The notes: generated by a model not told the origin, from the letters alone. A stretch of DNA of 34,261 nucleotides from Mycobacteriaceae bacterium (GCA_019749805.1 JAIEPH010000117.1:1-34261); one strand, 5' to 3'; shown: positions 15,437-23,649, numbered from the stretch's first letter. Numbers and translations: made by a program.

Positions 15437-16734
15437 GGCAGCCTCGCTTTCGTGGGGGTGAATTGGACGGGTAGATGGTTAACCCCATGGAAGAAGGTGC
15501 TGACCGTGTAACTGGGCGGCCCGCACACCTCGATGTCGGGCAGGCGGTGCAGCAGTTCCCGGAACAGCGCGGCAAGCTGTTGGCGGGCAAGCTGGTTGCC
15601 GAGGCAGTGATGGATGCCCCCGCCGCCGAAACTCACATGCGGGTTCGGGTCGCGTGACAGATCGAACTTCTCGGGATGGCTGAAAACGGTCTCATCCCAA
15701 TTGGCCGAGCTGTAGAACAGGATCACCTTGTCGCCCTCGGCGATCTCCTGGCCGCCCAGTAGGCAGTCGCGGGCACTGGTACGGCGAAATGTCATGATCG
15801 GCGTGGCCCAGCGCACGAATTCCTCGACGGCTCCCGCGATTCGCCCTTCGAAGTCCTCCATCAACCACGCGCGTTGATCGGGGAAATCGGTGAGCGCCTT
15901 CATCGCATGGCTGGTGCTCTGCCGGGTGGTGTCGTTGCCGGCGATGTTCAGCAGCCCGAAGAAGGAGACGATCTCGTCGTCGGTGAGTTTGTGGCCGTCG
16001 ACCTCGGCATGCACGAGGCTGGTCATCAAGTCGTTCTCCGGGGTGGCGCGACGGGCCGCAATGATCTCCTGCGCGGCCTCACGCAGGAAGGCCATCGATT
16101 GGAAAAGCCGGGGGAGAACCTCGTTGTCGCCCATGACCTCCGGGTCACTCCACCCCCCGGCGAAGCGGGACTCCGCGGCGAGGTCGCGACGCATCGATTC
16201 GGGTACACCCATCATGTCGAAGATGTTGTGCATGGGTAGCAGCGCCGCGCATTCGTCTACGAAGTCCGCCTGCCCGCGGGGCGCCAGGTCATCGACGACG
16301 CGTTTGGCGTTGGCGTGGATCCGGTCGCTGATGCGCCGCATCTGTTTGGGCGTGAACGCGGCGGCCAGCAGTCGTCGGATCTTGGTGTGGCGCGGCGGAT
16401 CCATCGCAATGAACCCCTGAGCGCTGTCGAGCAACTCCTGGGGAATCGATTCCATGACGATGCCCTGCCCGGAAACGAAGTCGTCATGGCGCCGGGTCGC
16501 CGCGACGAGCAGGGGATGGGTCACTACGGCCCAGAACCCACGGTCGTTCTCGTCATCGATCATCGTGTGCTCGACGCGGGGGTGCCAACTGACCGGTGCG
16601 CGCCGGCGCAACTCGGCGTATGTGTGCTCGCGGTCCGCGGCGGTGCCTGCCCAGAACGCCGTCGAGGAGAGGTCGGCGGAGTCGTAGGCACGCGCCGCCG
16701 AGGTTTGGGGACCTCCCGAGGTGTCGACAGCCAT
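15433..16734 (-). CDS. cytochrome P450 with adjacent ferredoxin
   Basis: A 433-residue P450. It has MDPPRHTKIRRLLAAAFTPK (111-130), the I-helix LLNIAGNDTTRQS (261-273), ExxR at E305-R308, and heme motif FGGGGIHHCLGNQLAR (369-384) with Cys377. The AGNDTTR I-helix resembles the CYP124/125/142 group that oxidises steroid side chains and methyl-branched lipids, but I do not assign a family number. The ATG at 16734 has GGAG six bases upstream. Its TGA overlaps the ferredoxin GTG, giving a coupled redox pair. A TetR-family gene ends 89 bases upstream in the same direction, and the gap holds a plausible separate promoter. Confidence 0.92.
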   Translation of the reverse strand: MAVDTSGGPQTSAARAYDSADLSSTAFWAGTAADREHTYAELRRRAPVSWHPRVEHTMIDDENDRGFWAVVTHPLLVAATRRHDDFVSGQGIVMESIPQELLDSAQGFIAMDPPRHTKIRRLLAAAFTPKQMRRISDRIHANAKRVVDDLAPRGQADFVDECAALLPMHNIFDMMGVPESMRRDLAAESRFAGGWSDPEVMGDNEVLPRLFQSMAFLREAAQEIIAARRATPENDLMTSLVHAEVDGHKLTDDEIVSFFGLLNIAGNDTTRQSTSHAMKALTDFPDQRAWLMEDFEGRIAGAVEEFVRWATPIMTFRRTSARDCLLGGQEIAEGDKVILFYSSANWDETVFSHPEKFDLSRDPNPHVSFGGGGIHHCLGNQLARQQLAALFRELLHRLPDIEVCGPPSYTVSTFFHGVNHLPVQFTPTKARLP

Positions 16735-16823
16735 GGTTGCTCCGAAAGTTGAGTTGGTGTTCTACTCCAAGTCTTTACACTCTTCGCCAATTAGTCAACA
16801 TCAGAACAAACGAGACCCTCCTG
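16735..16823 (-). promoter_or_regulatory. candidate promoter region of the P450-ferredoxin-LLM set
   Basis: This 89-base gap is AT-richer than its surroundings. Reading toward the P450 it contains TTGACT followed 15 bases later by TAAAGA, then TAGAAC. The TTGACT could be a -35; the -10 is poor. TAGAAC is also the half-site of the KstR operator, but no proper second half is present. Regulation by the TetR just upstream is possible. Confidence 0.3.
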
Positions 16824-17447
16824 TCAAGCGCCCGGTGTCGCGGCGGATTCGACTCCCAGATAGCGCAGCGCCACCCGCGAGATCCGGCGGCCGGTCGTCT
16901 TCGCGTCCGCATTGGGAAGCACCACGTGGCTGACTGTGAGCCGGACCAGGGCATCGACCATGTCAGTGACATCGTCTGGCTCGAGGTTGGGGAAGTGTTC
17001 GCTGAACCACTTCACCAGGGCCGCCGAGCACAACTCCAGGAGCGACCCCGAGGTCGGCAATAGCGGCAGCACCCCGGTAGATGTGGCATCGTCGGTAGAC
17101 CGGTTCGATGTCAACACCGCCTTGAGAAAGGGGCTGGCCTCGGCTGCTTCCAGGGTGTAACGCACCGCGGCGGTGATGCCCGCGCCAACGTCGCCGACGT
17201 GTTCATCTAGCACTGCGCGGATGCCGTCGAGGTAGCGTTCGCCTTCCCGCACGACCAGCGCGTCGCCGAGTCCCTGCTTGTCGGCGAACTCCTTGTACAG
17301 GGTCGGGCGCGACACGCCGACGATTTCGGCGATCTCGCTCATGCGTACGCGTTCCCAGCCCTTCTCGATGGTCAGCGCGCGTGCGGCGAGCAGCACCTGT
17401 TCGCGCATGTGTCGGCGGAACGACATGCGAAGCGATTCACTTGACAT
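16824..17447 (-). CDS. TetR/AcrR-family regulator
   Basis: A 207-residue regulator. The helix-turn-helix is at about residues 36-60 (MSEIAEIVGVSRPTLYKEFADKQGL), preceded by the first helix with REQVLLAARALTIEKGWERV. The ligand-binding half shows no recognisable subfamily. The frame stays open far upstream across the next gene, but the ATG at 17447 gives the normal TetR N-terminus. It lies 50 bases after the alpha/beta hydrolase gene and 89 bases before the P450. The P450-ferredoxin-LLM group or its own operon are likely targets, by position only. Confidence 0.9.
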   Translation of the reverse strand: MSSESLRMSFRRHMREQVLLAARALTIEKGWERVRMSEIAEIVGVSRPTLYKEFADKQGLGDALVVREGERYLDGIRAVLDEHVGDVGAGITAAVRYTLEAAEASPFLKAVLTSNRSTDDATSTGVLPLLPTSGSLLELCSAALVKWFSEHFPNLEPDDVTDMVDALVRLTVSHVVLPNADAKTTGRRISRVALRYLGVESAATPGA

Positions 17448-17497
17448 GATGAGCAGGATAGGCGCAGGTGATGCCCGGTCAGGCGCCTCGCGCGGAA

Positions 17498-18382
17498 TCA
17501 GGTGGTGCGGTCGAGGAACTCGATGACCGCTTCGGTGAACGCGTCGTTGTTGTCGCCGGCGACCATGTGTCCGGTTCCGGTCACGTTGACGGTTTCGGCG
17601 TGCGGGACCAACTGGACGAATTCCTCGACGCTCTCCTGGGAGACGACATCCGACAGTGCGCCGCGAACAAGGAGTGCCGGTGCGGTGATGTTGCGGGCGC
17701 CTTGAATGAGCAGCTGGCCAATGGCGTCGAGTTCCTCGGCGCCGTCCGCCGAGTCGTGCTGCAGGAACGCGAAGTTGGAGTTGACGAACGCCGGATCCCA
17801 GCGCCAGATCCACCGGCCGTCGCTTCGCCGGTGCAGAACCTTGTGCAGGCCTTCTAGATTGTCGGGTCGGGCACGATGGGGGTTGTAGCCGGCGATGACG
17901 TCGGCGGCGTGGTCGAGCGTGCGGAATCCGTCGGGGTGCGCGGCCATGAAGGACACGACGCGGCGTGCCCCGTGAAGTTCCATTCGTGGGGTGATGTCCA
18001 CCAGCACGATGGCCTGCCACAGATCGGGCGATGCGAGAAGGTGCGTGCCCAGGATCGTCATGCCGCCCAGTGAGGCTCCCACGACCGCGACCGGAGCGTC
18101 AGGGCTGACGTGTGCCCGCACCGAGATCAGGTCAGAGGCCAGCTGCTCGACGTGGTATCGCCCATCGGTGTCCCAGTCACTGTCGCCGTGGCCCCGCGCG
18201 TCGTAGGCGATGACACTGTAGCCATGGGTGTGTAACCGGCGCGCCGTGGCCGCCCACGCGTGACGGTTTTGACCACCGCCATGCAGCAGGACGACCGCGG
18301 GACGATCGGAGTCGTGGCGATAGCAGTCCGCGGCGAGGGTGATGCCGTCCGCGGCGCGGATGCGCTCCTCGATGATGGTCAT
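17498..18382 (-). CDS. alpha/beta hydrolase
   Basis: A 294-residue alpha/beta hydrolase with VVLLHGGGQNRHAW (30-43, oxyanion loop), IAYDARGHGDSDW (58-70), nucleophile elbow VVGASLGG with Ser104, LVRGALSDVVS with Asp245, and TGTGHMVAGD with His272. The triad is complete. This pattern fits ester, lactone or C-C bond hydrolases (MhpC/haloperoxidase-like group); I cannot name the substrate. The ATG start at 18382 has no strong ribosome-binding site and lies 46 bases after the thioesterase stop codon. Placed with a PaaI-type thioesterase, TetR genes and a P450, a role in ring or ester opening during catabolism is plausible. Confidence 0.9.
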   Translation of the reverse strand: MTIIEERIRAADGITLAADCYRHDSDRPAVVLLHGGGQNRHAWAATARRLHTHGYSVIAYDARGHGDSDWDTDGRYHVEQLASDLISVRAHVSPDAPVAVVGASLGGMTILGTHLLASPDLWQAIVLVDITPRMELHGARRVVSFMAAHPDGFRTLDHAADVIAGYNPHRARPDNLEGLHKVLHRRSDGRWIWRWDPAFVNSNFAFLQHDSADGAEELDAIGQLLIQGARNITAPALLVRGALSDVVSQESVEEFVQLVPHAETVNVTGTGHMVAGDNNDAFTEAVIEFLDRTT

Positions 18383-18428
18383 CGGCTGCGATCACCACCG
18401 CCGACACCAGCCCATGGTGCCGCCGCCG

Positions 18429-18869
18429 TCATGACCCGCTCGCCTTGGCAGACACGATGGTCACGGTGCCTTGGGCCGCGCAGACGGGCGTGCCGTGGTT
18501 GCTGATATCGATCCGTGCCACACCGCTGCGTTTGCCCAGCGAAACGATGTCGGCCACGGCGACGCAGATTCCATTTGACACCGGGCGCAGCAGGTTCACC
18601 TTGAACTCGGTGGTCGCCACCCATGACTCGGCGGGAATGACCGGATAGAACAGCACGCCCAGACAGTGATCCACCATCGCCGACAGGCATCCTCCATGAA
18701 GGTTGCCAAATGGTGTCAGCAGATCGGGGCGGGCGTCCATCTCGGCGATCAACCGGCCCGCGACGAGCTCGGTGTGGCGGAACCCGAGGTAGGTCGAGAG
18801 CCCGCCCGCGCCCGCCGCTTCGCCGAGCATCGTCTCGGCGATGCGTTCATCGAATTGAAGAAAATCCAT
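18429..18869 (-). CDS. PaaI-type hotdog thioesterase
   Basis: A 146-residue hotdog-fold protein. The catalytic motif GNLHGGCLSAMVDH (55-68) has the Asn-Leu-His-Gly-Gly and downstream Asp of the PaaI/4HBT group. TTEFKVNLLRPV and the final strand QGTVTIVSAKA complete the fold. It would hydrolyse an acyl-CoA thioester, releasing CoA. AGGGGTGGGAG directly before the ATG is a strong ribosome-binding site, though close. The first 23 bases overlap the end of the TetR gene upstream, so the two are probably co-transcribed and coupled. Confidence 0.9.
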   Translation of the reverse strand: MDFLQFDERIAETMLGEAAGAGGLSTYLGFRHTELVAGRLIAEMDARPDLLTPFGNLHGGCLSAMVDHCLGVLFYPVIPAESWVATTEFKVNLLRPVSNGICVAVADIVSLGKRSGVARIDISNHGTPVCAAQGTVTIVSAKASGS

Positions 18870-19587
18870 CTCCCACCCCTAAGGCATTCGTGTCGGCCAT
18901 CGTTGAGACATTACTCCTCACATGTTGCATCGATGCAGGGGCGGTCCGGGCTAGTATCGGTGGGAGCAGAAAACCTCGCAGGAAGGCCTTCAGCCCGTCG
19001 GGGCTGCGCCGCCGGGGGCCTTGAACCGAGAGCAGGCTCAAGATGATCCGCAAGATCCACTCCGCGGCGTCGTCAACGGAAACCCCCGGCTGCAACTGGT
19101 CCCAGTGCGCGGTGAACACAGGTCGCAAGAAGGCCGTGACGATTTCGAACAACGAAACCGAGGTGTCCCGGGGTAGGCCGACACCGGCGAGGTCGTCACC
19201 GCTGCCGAACACCAGCCCGATCGTCGGCTCACGGTTGGCCGCGCGGATGGTCACTTCCACGAATTCCACAACAGCAGTGCCCAAGTCCGGTTGTCCGACG
19301 ATGCGACTGCGCACGCGCTCGAGGTAGCGTTCGGTCACTCTGAGGATGACGCCCGCGACGACGGCCTCCCGACTGGAAAAGTAGCGGTACACCGTGGCCC
19401 GAGAGACGCCGGCCTGACTCGCGATGTCCTCCATGGTCGCCCCGGGTAACCCCTTGTCCTCGAAGCACGCCTCGGCGGCATCGAGAAGGATGTCTCGAGC
19501 CGAGTCGCGATCCGCCGGCGGCGCACTGCCCCACCGCAACGATTTCTTCCTCACGTGGCTCAGTATGCGTGTCGGATCGGCGGGCAT
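18847..19587 (-). CDS. TetR/AcrR-family regulator
   Basis: A 246-residue regulator from the chosen ATG. The helix-turn-helix is at about residues 51-75 (TMEDIASQAGVSRATVYRYFSSREAVV). The C-terminal domain contains AAEWILRIILSLLSV, typical of TetR ligand-binding helices. The 3' end overlaps the thioesterase start by 23 bases, so the last residues may be an extension of the usual family end. Start choice is uncertain: ATG 19647, ATG 19587 and a GTG at residue 12 are all in frame with no decisive ribosome-binding site. It is divergent from the Zn alcohol dehydrogenase at 19785 and probably controls both directions; a specific operator was not found. Confidence 0.87.
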   Translation of the reverse strand: MPADPTRILSHVRKKSLRWGSAPPADRDSARDILLDAAEACFEDKGLPGATMEDIASQAGVSRATVYRYFSSREAVVAGVILRVTERYLERVRSRIVGQPDLGTAVVEFVEVTIRAANREPTIGLVFGSGDDLAGVGLPRDTSVSLFEIVTAFLRPVFTAHWDQLQPGVSVDDAAEWILRIILSLLSVQGPRRRSPDGLKAFLRGFLLPPILARTAPASMQHVRSNVSTMADTNALGVGDGFSSIR

Positions 19588-19784
19588 TCGCCAATCTGAG
19601 CGTTGCCCAGCCGAGTCCGGTATGACACGATCGAGAATATGTCGCATTCATGTGGCACCCCGGACATGGCCGGTTTCCGCTCCCGTACCGCGACCACGGT
19701 TGCCAGATTAATGTCGAACGAGATGTTCAGCCGGCATCAGATCGCCTCGCGGGCCCGGGATAGCCCCGCGAGATCCGAGAAGCG

Positions 19785-20882
19785 ATGAACGCCGATGCGC
19801 TTGTGCTGACCCAACCACGTTGTCTGAACCGGCGCACGTTGCCGATCCCCGACGTCGCGGCGGACTCGGCAGTGCTACGGATCGAGGCGTGCGGGCTGTG
19901 CGGCACCGACCACGAACAATTCAGCGGTCATTTGCCAGCGGAGTATGCCTTCATCCCCGGTCATGAGATCATCGGTGTGATCGAGAAAATCGGCGACGAT
20001 GCGTGCGCGCAGTGGGGTGTCTGCGCTGGTCAACGGGTCGCTGTTGAGGTGTTCCGATCGTGTCGGGCCTGCGAGCAGTGTCGGGACGGCGATTATCGGC
20101 GATGTATCCGTAATGGACTGGCGACGATGTTCGGGTTCGTCGATGTCGCCATCGACCCCGGACTGTGGGGCGGGTACGCCACACACCTCTACCTACCGTC
20201 GGACGCCCTGCTGCTGCCTATTCCCGATGGTCTCGACCCCGTTATGGCCACGCTGTTCAACCCTTTGGGCGCGGGGATCAAATGGGCATCGACGCTACCG
20301 AGCACGGCGCCGGGCGACATCGTCGCGATCCTGGGTCCGGGTATCCGCGGTGTATGTGCAGCCATCGCAGCCAAAGAAGCTGGGGCAGCCTTCGTCGCGA
20401 TGACCGGACTGGGACCTGTCGACCAACGACGGCTGACCGAGGCCCGTCGGTTCGGCGTGGACCTCACCATCGACATCAGCCGGCAGGACCCTGTCGTGGC
20501 GCTTCAGGGCGCAATCGGCAAACTCGCCGACGTCGTCGTCGACGTCACTGCGAAGGCCCCGAGTGCGTTCGCCGACGCGGTTTCACTCGCTCGACCGGGT
20601 GGACAGGTTGTGGTTGCGGGCACTCGGGGCGGTGGAGGAGCGCCGGGATTTGAGCCCGACTCCGTCGTCTTCAAGGAACTGCGCATTCTCGGCTCGCTCG
20701 GGGTGGATTACCCCGCTTACCGCAGCGCCATCGACCTACTCGCCGCGGGCCGCTGGCCGTTCCACGAGCTTTCCCAGTCGATAGCCGGATTCGACGACCT
20801 GGCATCACTGCTAGACACCCTCGCCTGCCACACAATGGACACAGAGGCTCCTTTACACAGCGTGTTCGTGCCCACCGCGTAA
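19785..20882 (+). CDS. zinc-dependent alcohol dehydrogenase (MDR family)
   Basis: A 365-residue medium-chain dehydrogenase/reductase. Catalytic zinc ligands are Cys39 (EACGLCGTDHEQF) with His60-Glu61 (PGHEIIG). Structural zinc ligands are Cys93, Cys96, Cys99 and Cys107 (SCRACEQCRDGDYRRC). The nucleotide-binding domain starts DIVAILGPGIRGVCAAIAA (about 185-203). The family oxidises alcohols or polyols with NAD(P); the substrate is unknown. The ATG at 19785 is preceded by GAGAAG, a weak ribosome-binding site. The gene is divergent from a TetR gene and followed by a CMD-family gene at 30 bases, probably one transcript. Confidence 0.92.
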   Translation: MNADALVLTQPRCLNRRTLPIPDVAADSAVLRIEACGLCGTDHEQFSGHLPAEYAFIPGHEIIGVIEKIGDDACAQWGVCAGQRVAVEVFRSCRACEQCRDGDYRRCIRNGLATMFGFVDVAIDPGLWGGYATHLYLPSDALLLPIPDGLDPVMATLFNPLGAGIKWASTLPSTAPGDIVAILGPGIRGVCAAIAAKEAGAAFVAMTGLGPVDQRRLTEARRFGVDLTIDISRQDPVVALQGAIGKLADVVVDVTAKAPSAFADAVSLARPGGQVVVAGTRGGGGAPGFEPDSVVFKELRILGSLGVDYPAYRSAIDLLAAGRWPFHELSQSIAGFDDLASLLDTLACHTMDTEAPLHSVFVPTA

Positions 20883-20912
20883 TCCGCACCCAGCCCCAGA
20901 GTAGGACGAAGG

Positions 20913-21482
20913 ATGGCCCACGGGAACCGAGTTGCGATGCTCGACCTCAACGAAGCCCGCCTGCGCGCGGCGCGTTCGGGAATCCCGGAAGGGATGGCTG
21001 CGCTGTCGGTGTTTCGAATCGCGCTGCACCAGCCGGGCGTGGCGGCGGCGTTGTACGGCATGCTTGAAGCGCTGCTGTGGAAGGGGCTGCTCGACGCGCG
21101 GTTACGCGAGCTGATCATCATGCGGATCGGATGGGCTACCGGTTCAGTCTATGAATGGACCCAACACTGGCAAATTGCGCGGCTTCTCGATGTGCCGGAG
21201 CGCGATCTGCTCGGCGTTCGCGATTGGCGCAACGCCGGCCACTTCGGGACCGCCGAACGGGCTGTGCTGGCTGCGACCGACGAAACACTGCGTGCTGGCA
21301 CGATCTCCGAGGAGACCTGGATATCCTGCCACGCCGCACTCGGCGGCCAGCCCGCTCTACTGGTCGAACTTGTCACCGCGATCGGCAACTGGCAGATGTT
21401 TTCCGCCCTACTGCGTTCGCTGGACGTGCCGTTGGAGAAGGACGTTAAATCATGGCCGCCTGATGGGCAGGCGCCCCCCTGA
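20913..21482 (+). CDS. carboxymuconolactone decarboxylase-family (AhpD-like) protein
   Basis: A 189-residue protein with the CMD core: LDARLRELIIMRIGWATGSVYEWTQHWQIA (60-89), and later AERAVLAATDETLRAGTISEETW. AhpD-type members have a CxxC pair in this core; here the place reads VYEWTQHW with Glu81 and His85 but no cysteine, so peroxidase or disulfide chemistry is unlikely. A decarboxylase or hydrolase-like function as in cysteine-free CMD proteins is more likely. AGGACGAAGG ends just before the ATG. It lies 30 bases after the alcohol dehydrogenase and probably shares its mRNA. Confidence 0.88.
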   Translation: MAHGNRVAMLDLNEARLRAARSGIPEGMAALSVFRIALHQPGVAAALYGMLEALLWKGLLDARLRELIIMRIGWATGSVYEWTQHWQIARLLDVPERDLLGVRDWRNAGHFGTAERAVLAATDETLRAGTISEETWISCHAALGGQPALLVELVTAIGNWQMFSALLRSLDVPLEKDVKSWPPDGQAPP

Positions 21483-21610
21483 GCGAAGCGCTCGGAGGCC
21501 ATGAGCCGGGTCTGATCATGTGGAGTAGCGGAAGTGTCGATCGGCGCAGGGTTGCCACTGCGGAGCCACCTGCGCGACAGCCACAACGCGCATGCCGATG
21601 TGTGATTACG

Positions 21611-22327
21611 ATGAACACCGTGTCGACAGAGGTGGCCGCACGTCGTGGGGGTGTGCCCGAATTGACCGGCGATGCCCGGACTGATCGTTGGCGCGAACAC
21701 CGAGCTTCGGTACGGGCCGAACTGGTCGACGCCACTCTTCGCGCGATCGAACAGCACGGTCCTGATCTATCCATTGAGGACGTCGTGAAGACGGCGAAGA
21801 TTCCCCGGCCCAAGCTTTACCGATTCTTCACCGATAAGCACGCGTTGTTCGTCGCAGTAGGCGAGCGGGTGCAGGAGATGGTTATTGAGCGCGTGGTGGC
21901 GCGATTCAATGTAGCCGCGACCGCGCAGGACTGGGTGCGTTGCGCGGTCGGCGCATACGTTGATCTGGTCGACGAGCGGCCCAACGTTTTTCGGTTCTTG
22001 GTCGGCTCGCATTTCAGGGACGAAGGGTCCCCCACCGAGTTGGTCGACACTGCCAGACCCCTCTCGGATGCCACCGTGAAGGTGGTCGCGGCGGTAGTGC
22101 GGGCTCGCGGTGGAAATGCCGCCGATCTCGAGTACTTCGTTGACGCGGCGCTCGGCGCGGTGGCGCTCGGTGTCCTGCGCTGGCTCAACACCCCGACGAT
22201 CATCAAAGATGCGCTGGTGGAGCAGGTGAGCACGTTCGTGTGGGGGGCTTTTGCGGCGTGTGCGGCCGCACGCGGATTCGTTCTGGACCCCAATGAGACG
22301 ATCCAACTCGACGGTCGAGCCCACTGA
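21611..22327 (+). CDS. TetR-family regulator
   Basis: A 238-residue regulator. The DNA-binding part runs from about residue 34 (RAELVDATLRAIEQHGPDLSIEDVVKTAKIPRPKLYRFFTDKHALF). The C-terminal half has LVDERPNVFRFLVGSHF and ends GFVLDPNETIQLDG. The frame is open upstream to 21518, but the ATG at 21611 gives the normal family layout. It lies 128 bases after the CMD gene. A nine-base inverted repeat begins at its stop codon. The next gene downstream is a PF10118 protein with its own likely promoter; it is a candidate target. Confidence 0.88.
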   Translation: MNTVSTEVAARRGGVPELTGDARTDRWREHRASVRAELVDATLRAIEQHGPDLSIEDVVKTAKIPRPKLYRFFTDKHALFVAVGERVQEMVIERVVARFNVAATAQDWVRCAVGAYVDLVDERPNVFRFLVGSHFRDEGSPTELVDTARPLSDATVKVVAAVVRARGGNAADLEYFVDAALGAVALGVLRWLNTPTIIKDALVEQVSTFVWGAFAACAAARGFVLDPNETIQLDGRAH

Positions 22328-22352
22328 CACGAGGTGATTGTGTTCGTGTCAG
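22324..22352 (+). terminator. 9-bp inverted repeat over the TetR stop codon
   Basis: CTGACACGA (22324-22332) and TCGTGTCAG (22344-22352) are perfect reverse complements around an 11-base loop. The TGA stop (22325-22327) lies in the left arm. There is no T-tract. It may be a terminator or, as a 29-base palindrome near a TetR gene, an operator for the downstream hydrolase. Confidence 0.45.
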
Positions 22353-22464
22353 CGCCCCGCTAGGGCTTGAGCGAATCCGTTCTTCGAAAGTCTGTGAATC
22401 GCGGACCCTTGCGTCCGGGTGCGGTCGGCTGTAACGTGCGCAGCAGGCGGTACCGGAGGTATCA

Positions 22465-22475
22465 GCTACTGTTTG
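22465..22475 (+). promoter_or_regulatory. candidate -10 region of PF10118 copy 2
   Basis: GCTACTGTTTG lies about 90 bases before the ATG at 22562. TACTGT fits TANNNT, and the element resembles GCTACTATTGG before the first PF10118 gene. The rest of the 234-base gap holds no gene. Confidence 0.35.
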
Positions 22476-22561
22476 TTCGGCCATGCTGCTGGCCAGCGTG
22501 GCCGGGGCGTTTGGTCGATCGTGTGAGGGTCGATCGACAGACGAAGGAGGCGGCAATTCCT

Positions 22562-23449
22562 ATGGCAGCAAAGGCACATGTCGCGACGATCAGGCAGGCA
22601 AGATCGGCCTATCCGATGACTCGCCGGATACGCTTTCGATTCGGTGAGCCGGAACCGATGGAGCGTCATTTTGCTGAGGGTGACATCGTCTTGAGCCACC
22701 TCGCGGCGATGCTGTCTGCTGTGTTTCCGCCCGGAGAGGAGTTGTTCATCCGATCGGTACGTCGCTTTGGTGACCAGGTTTCCGATCCAGAGCTGAAGAA
22801 GCGGGTTGCTGGGTTTATCGGGCAGGAGTCGGTGCACGGCCAGGAACACCGTCGGCTCAACCAGCAGCTGGTCGAGATGGGTTATCCGCTCGTTCGGTTC
22901 TTTCTGTTCGACCATGACAGTCGGCGTCAGAGAGTGCTCGTGCATACCGAAAACCTGCTGCCCGGATACGTTCATTTGGCGTTGACGGCGGCGGCTGAGC
23001 ATCTCACCGCGACGCTGGCCGAACGTCTTCTGTGCGACGAGATGCAGAAGATCCCCGGCGATGCTGAGGTGTGGAATCTGCTGAACTGGCATGCCGTCGA
23101 GGAGCTCGAGCACAAGTCGGTAGCCTTCGATGTATACCGGGCGGTGGGCGGGCCGGAATGGATCCGCATCGGGGTGATGGGCGTGCTGTACCTGGTCATC
23201 CTTCCGGTGGCGACGGTAAGTGTGTTGTTGTCGATCGCGACCGATCCGAAGGGATGGCGCCCGATCACGGTGCTGCGCCAGACCTATCGCGTTTTCCGAG
23301 GGCCGCTGATCAAGGGTCTGCTGGCCGACCTGCGCCCGTACATGAAACCGGGCTTCCATCCCGACGACATCGACACCGGCGCGCTGCTCGATCAGTGGCA
23401 GCAGGACCTGTTCGGCGTTGACGGCGCTCTCGTGGGACATCTCAAATAG
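22562..23449 (+). CDS. PF10118-type metal-dependent hydrolase, copy 2
   Basis: A 295-residue paralogue of the protein at 3879-4754. Ligand candidates occur at matching places: E89, H92, E95 and H96 (FIGQESVHGQEHRRLNQQL), E146-H147 (AAAEHLTATLAE), and H177, E180, E181, E183 and H184 (NWHAVEELEHKSVAFDVYRAVGG). A hydrophobic stretch near residues 200-225 (VMGVLYLVILPVATVSVLLS) could touch the membrane. GAAGGAGG lies about 11 bases before the ATG, a slightly long spacing; the frame is open further upstream. It is followed closely by a small ORF and an SDR, all plus strand, suggesting an operon. Confidence 0.86.
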   Translation: MAAKAHVATIRQARSAYPMTRRIRFRFGEPEPMERHFAEGDIVLSHLAAMLSAVFPPGEELFIRSVRRFGDQVSDPELKKRVAGFIGQESVHGQEHRRLNQQLVEMGYPLVRFFLFDHDSRRQRVLVHTENLLPGYVHLALTAAAEHLTATLAERLLCDEMQKIPGDAEVWNLLNWHAVEELEHKSVAFDVYRAVGGPEWIRIGVMGVLYLVILPVATVSVLLSIATDPKGWRPITVLRQTYRVFRGPLIKGLLADLRPYMKPGFHPDDIDTGALLDQWQQDLFGVDGALVGHLK

Positions 23450-23466
23450 GCCGCGGGAGAATCGAC

Positions 23467-23649
23467 TTGAACCCGACGATTGGTGTCGGAAGAACCCCGA
23501 CGACCGAGCGTGCGAACGATTCTGCGTTTCGTCCGTCGACGCATGCCGAAATGTATTGGCAGAACCGCAATTACGATCTTGACGTGTATCGCTACAGTTT
23601 GAGTCCCGAGGTGTTTGGCGTGGCTGTCAGGACGGAGGAGAACGCATGA
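23467..23649 (+). CDS. 60-residue ORF, translationally coupled, unknown
   Basis: A small ORF between the PF10118 and SDR genes. It would start at TTG 23467 with GGGAG about seven bases upstream, and its TGA overlaps the ATG of the SDR (ATGA), the usual sign of coupling. The sequence contains HAEMYWQNRNYDLDVYRYSL and ends GVAVRTEENA; it has no signal peptide, membrane segment or Cys. I do not recognise a family. It could be a genuine small protein, a leader that drives SDR translation, or a relic of a larger gene. The overlap and ribosome-binding site argue for translation. Confidence 0.5.
   Translation: MNPTIGVGRTPTTERANDSAFRPSTHAEMYWQNRNYDLDVYRYSLSPEVFGVAVRTEENA

Noticed and set aside
17448..18020. 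In-frame upstream extension of the TetR gene at 16824-17447 (a further 191 codons)
   Set aside because: The extension overlaps the alpha/beta hydrolase and is Arg/Pro/His-rich shadow sequence; the TetR N-terminus starts at 17447.
22466..23440. Long minus-strand open frame (324 codons)
   Set aside because: It is the antisense of the PF10118 gene; that gene has the family motifs and this frame has none.
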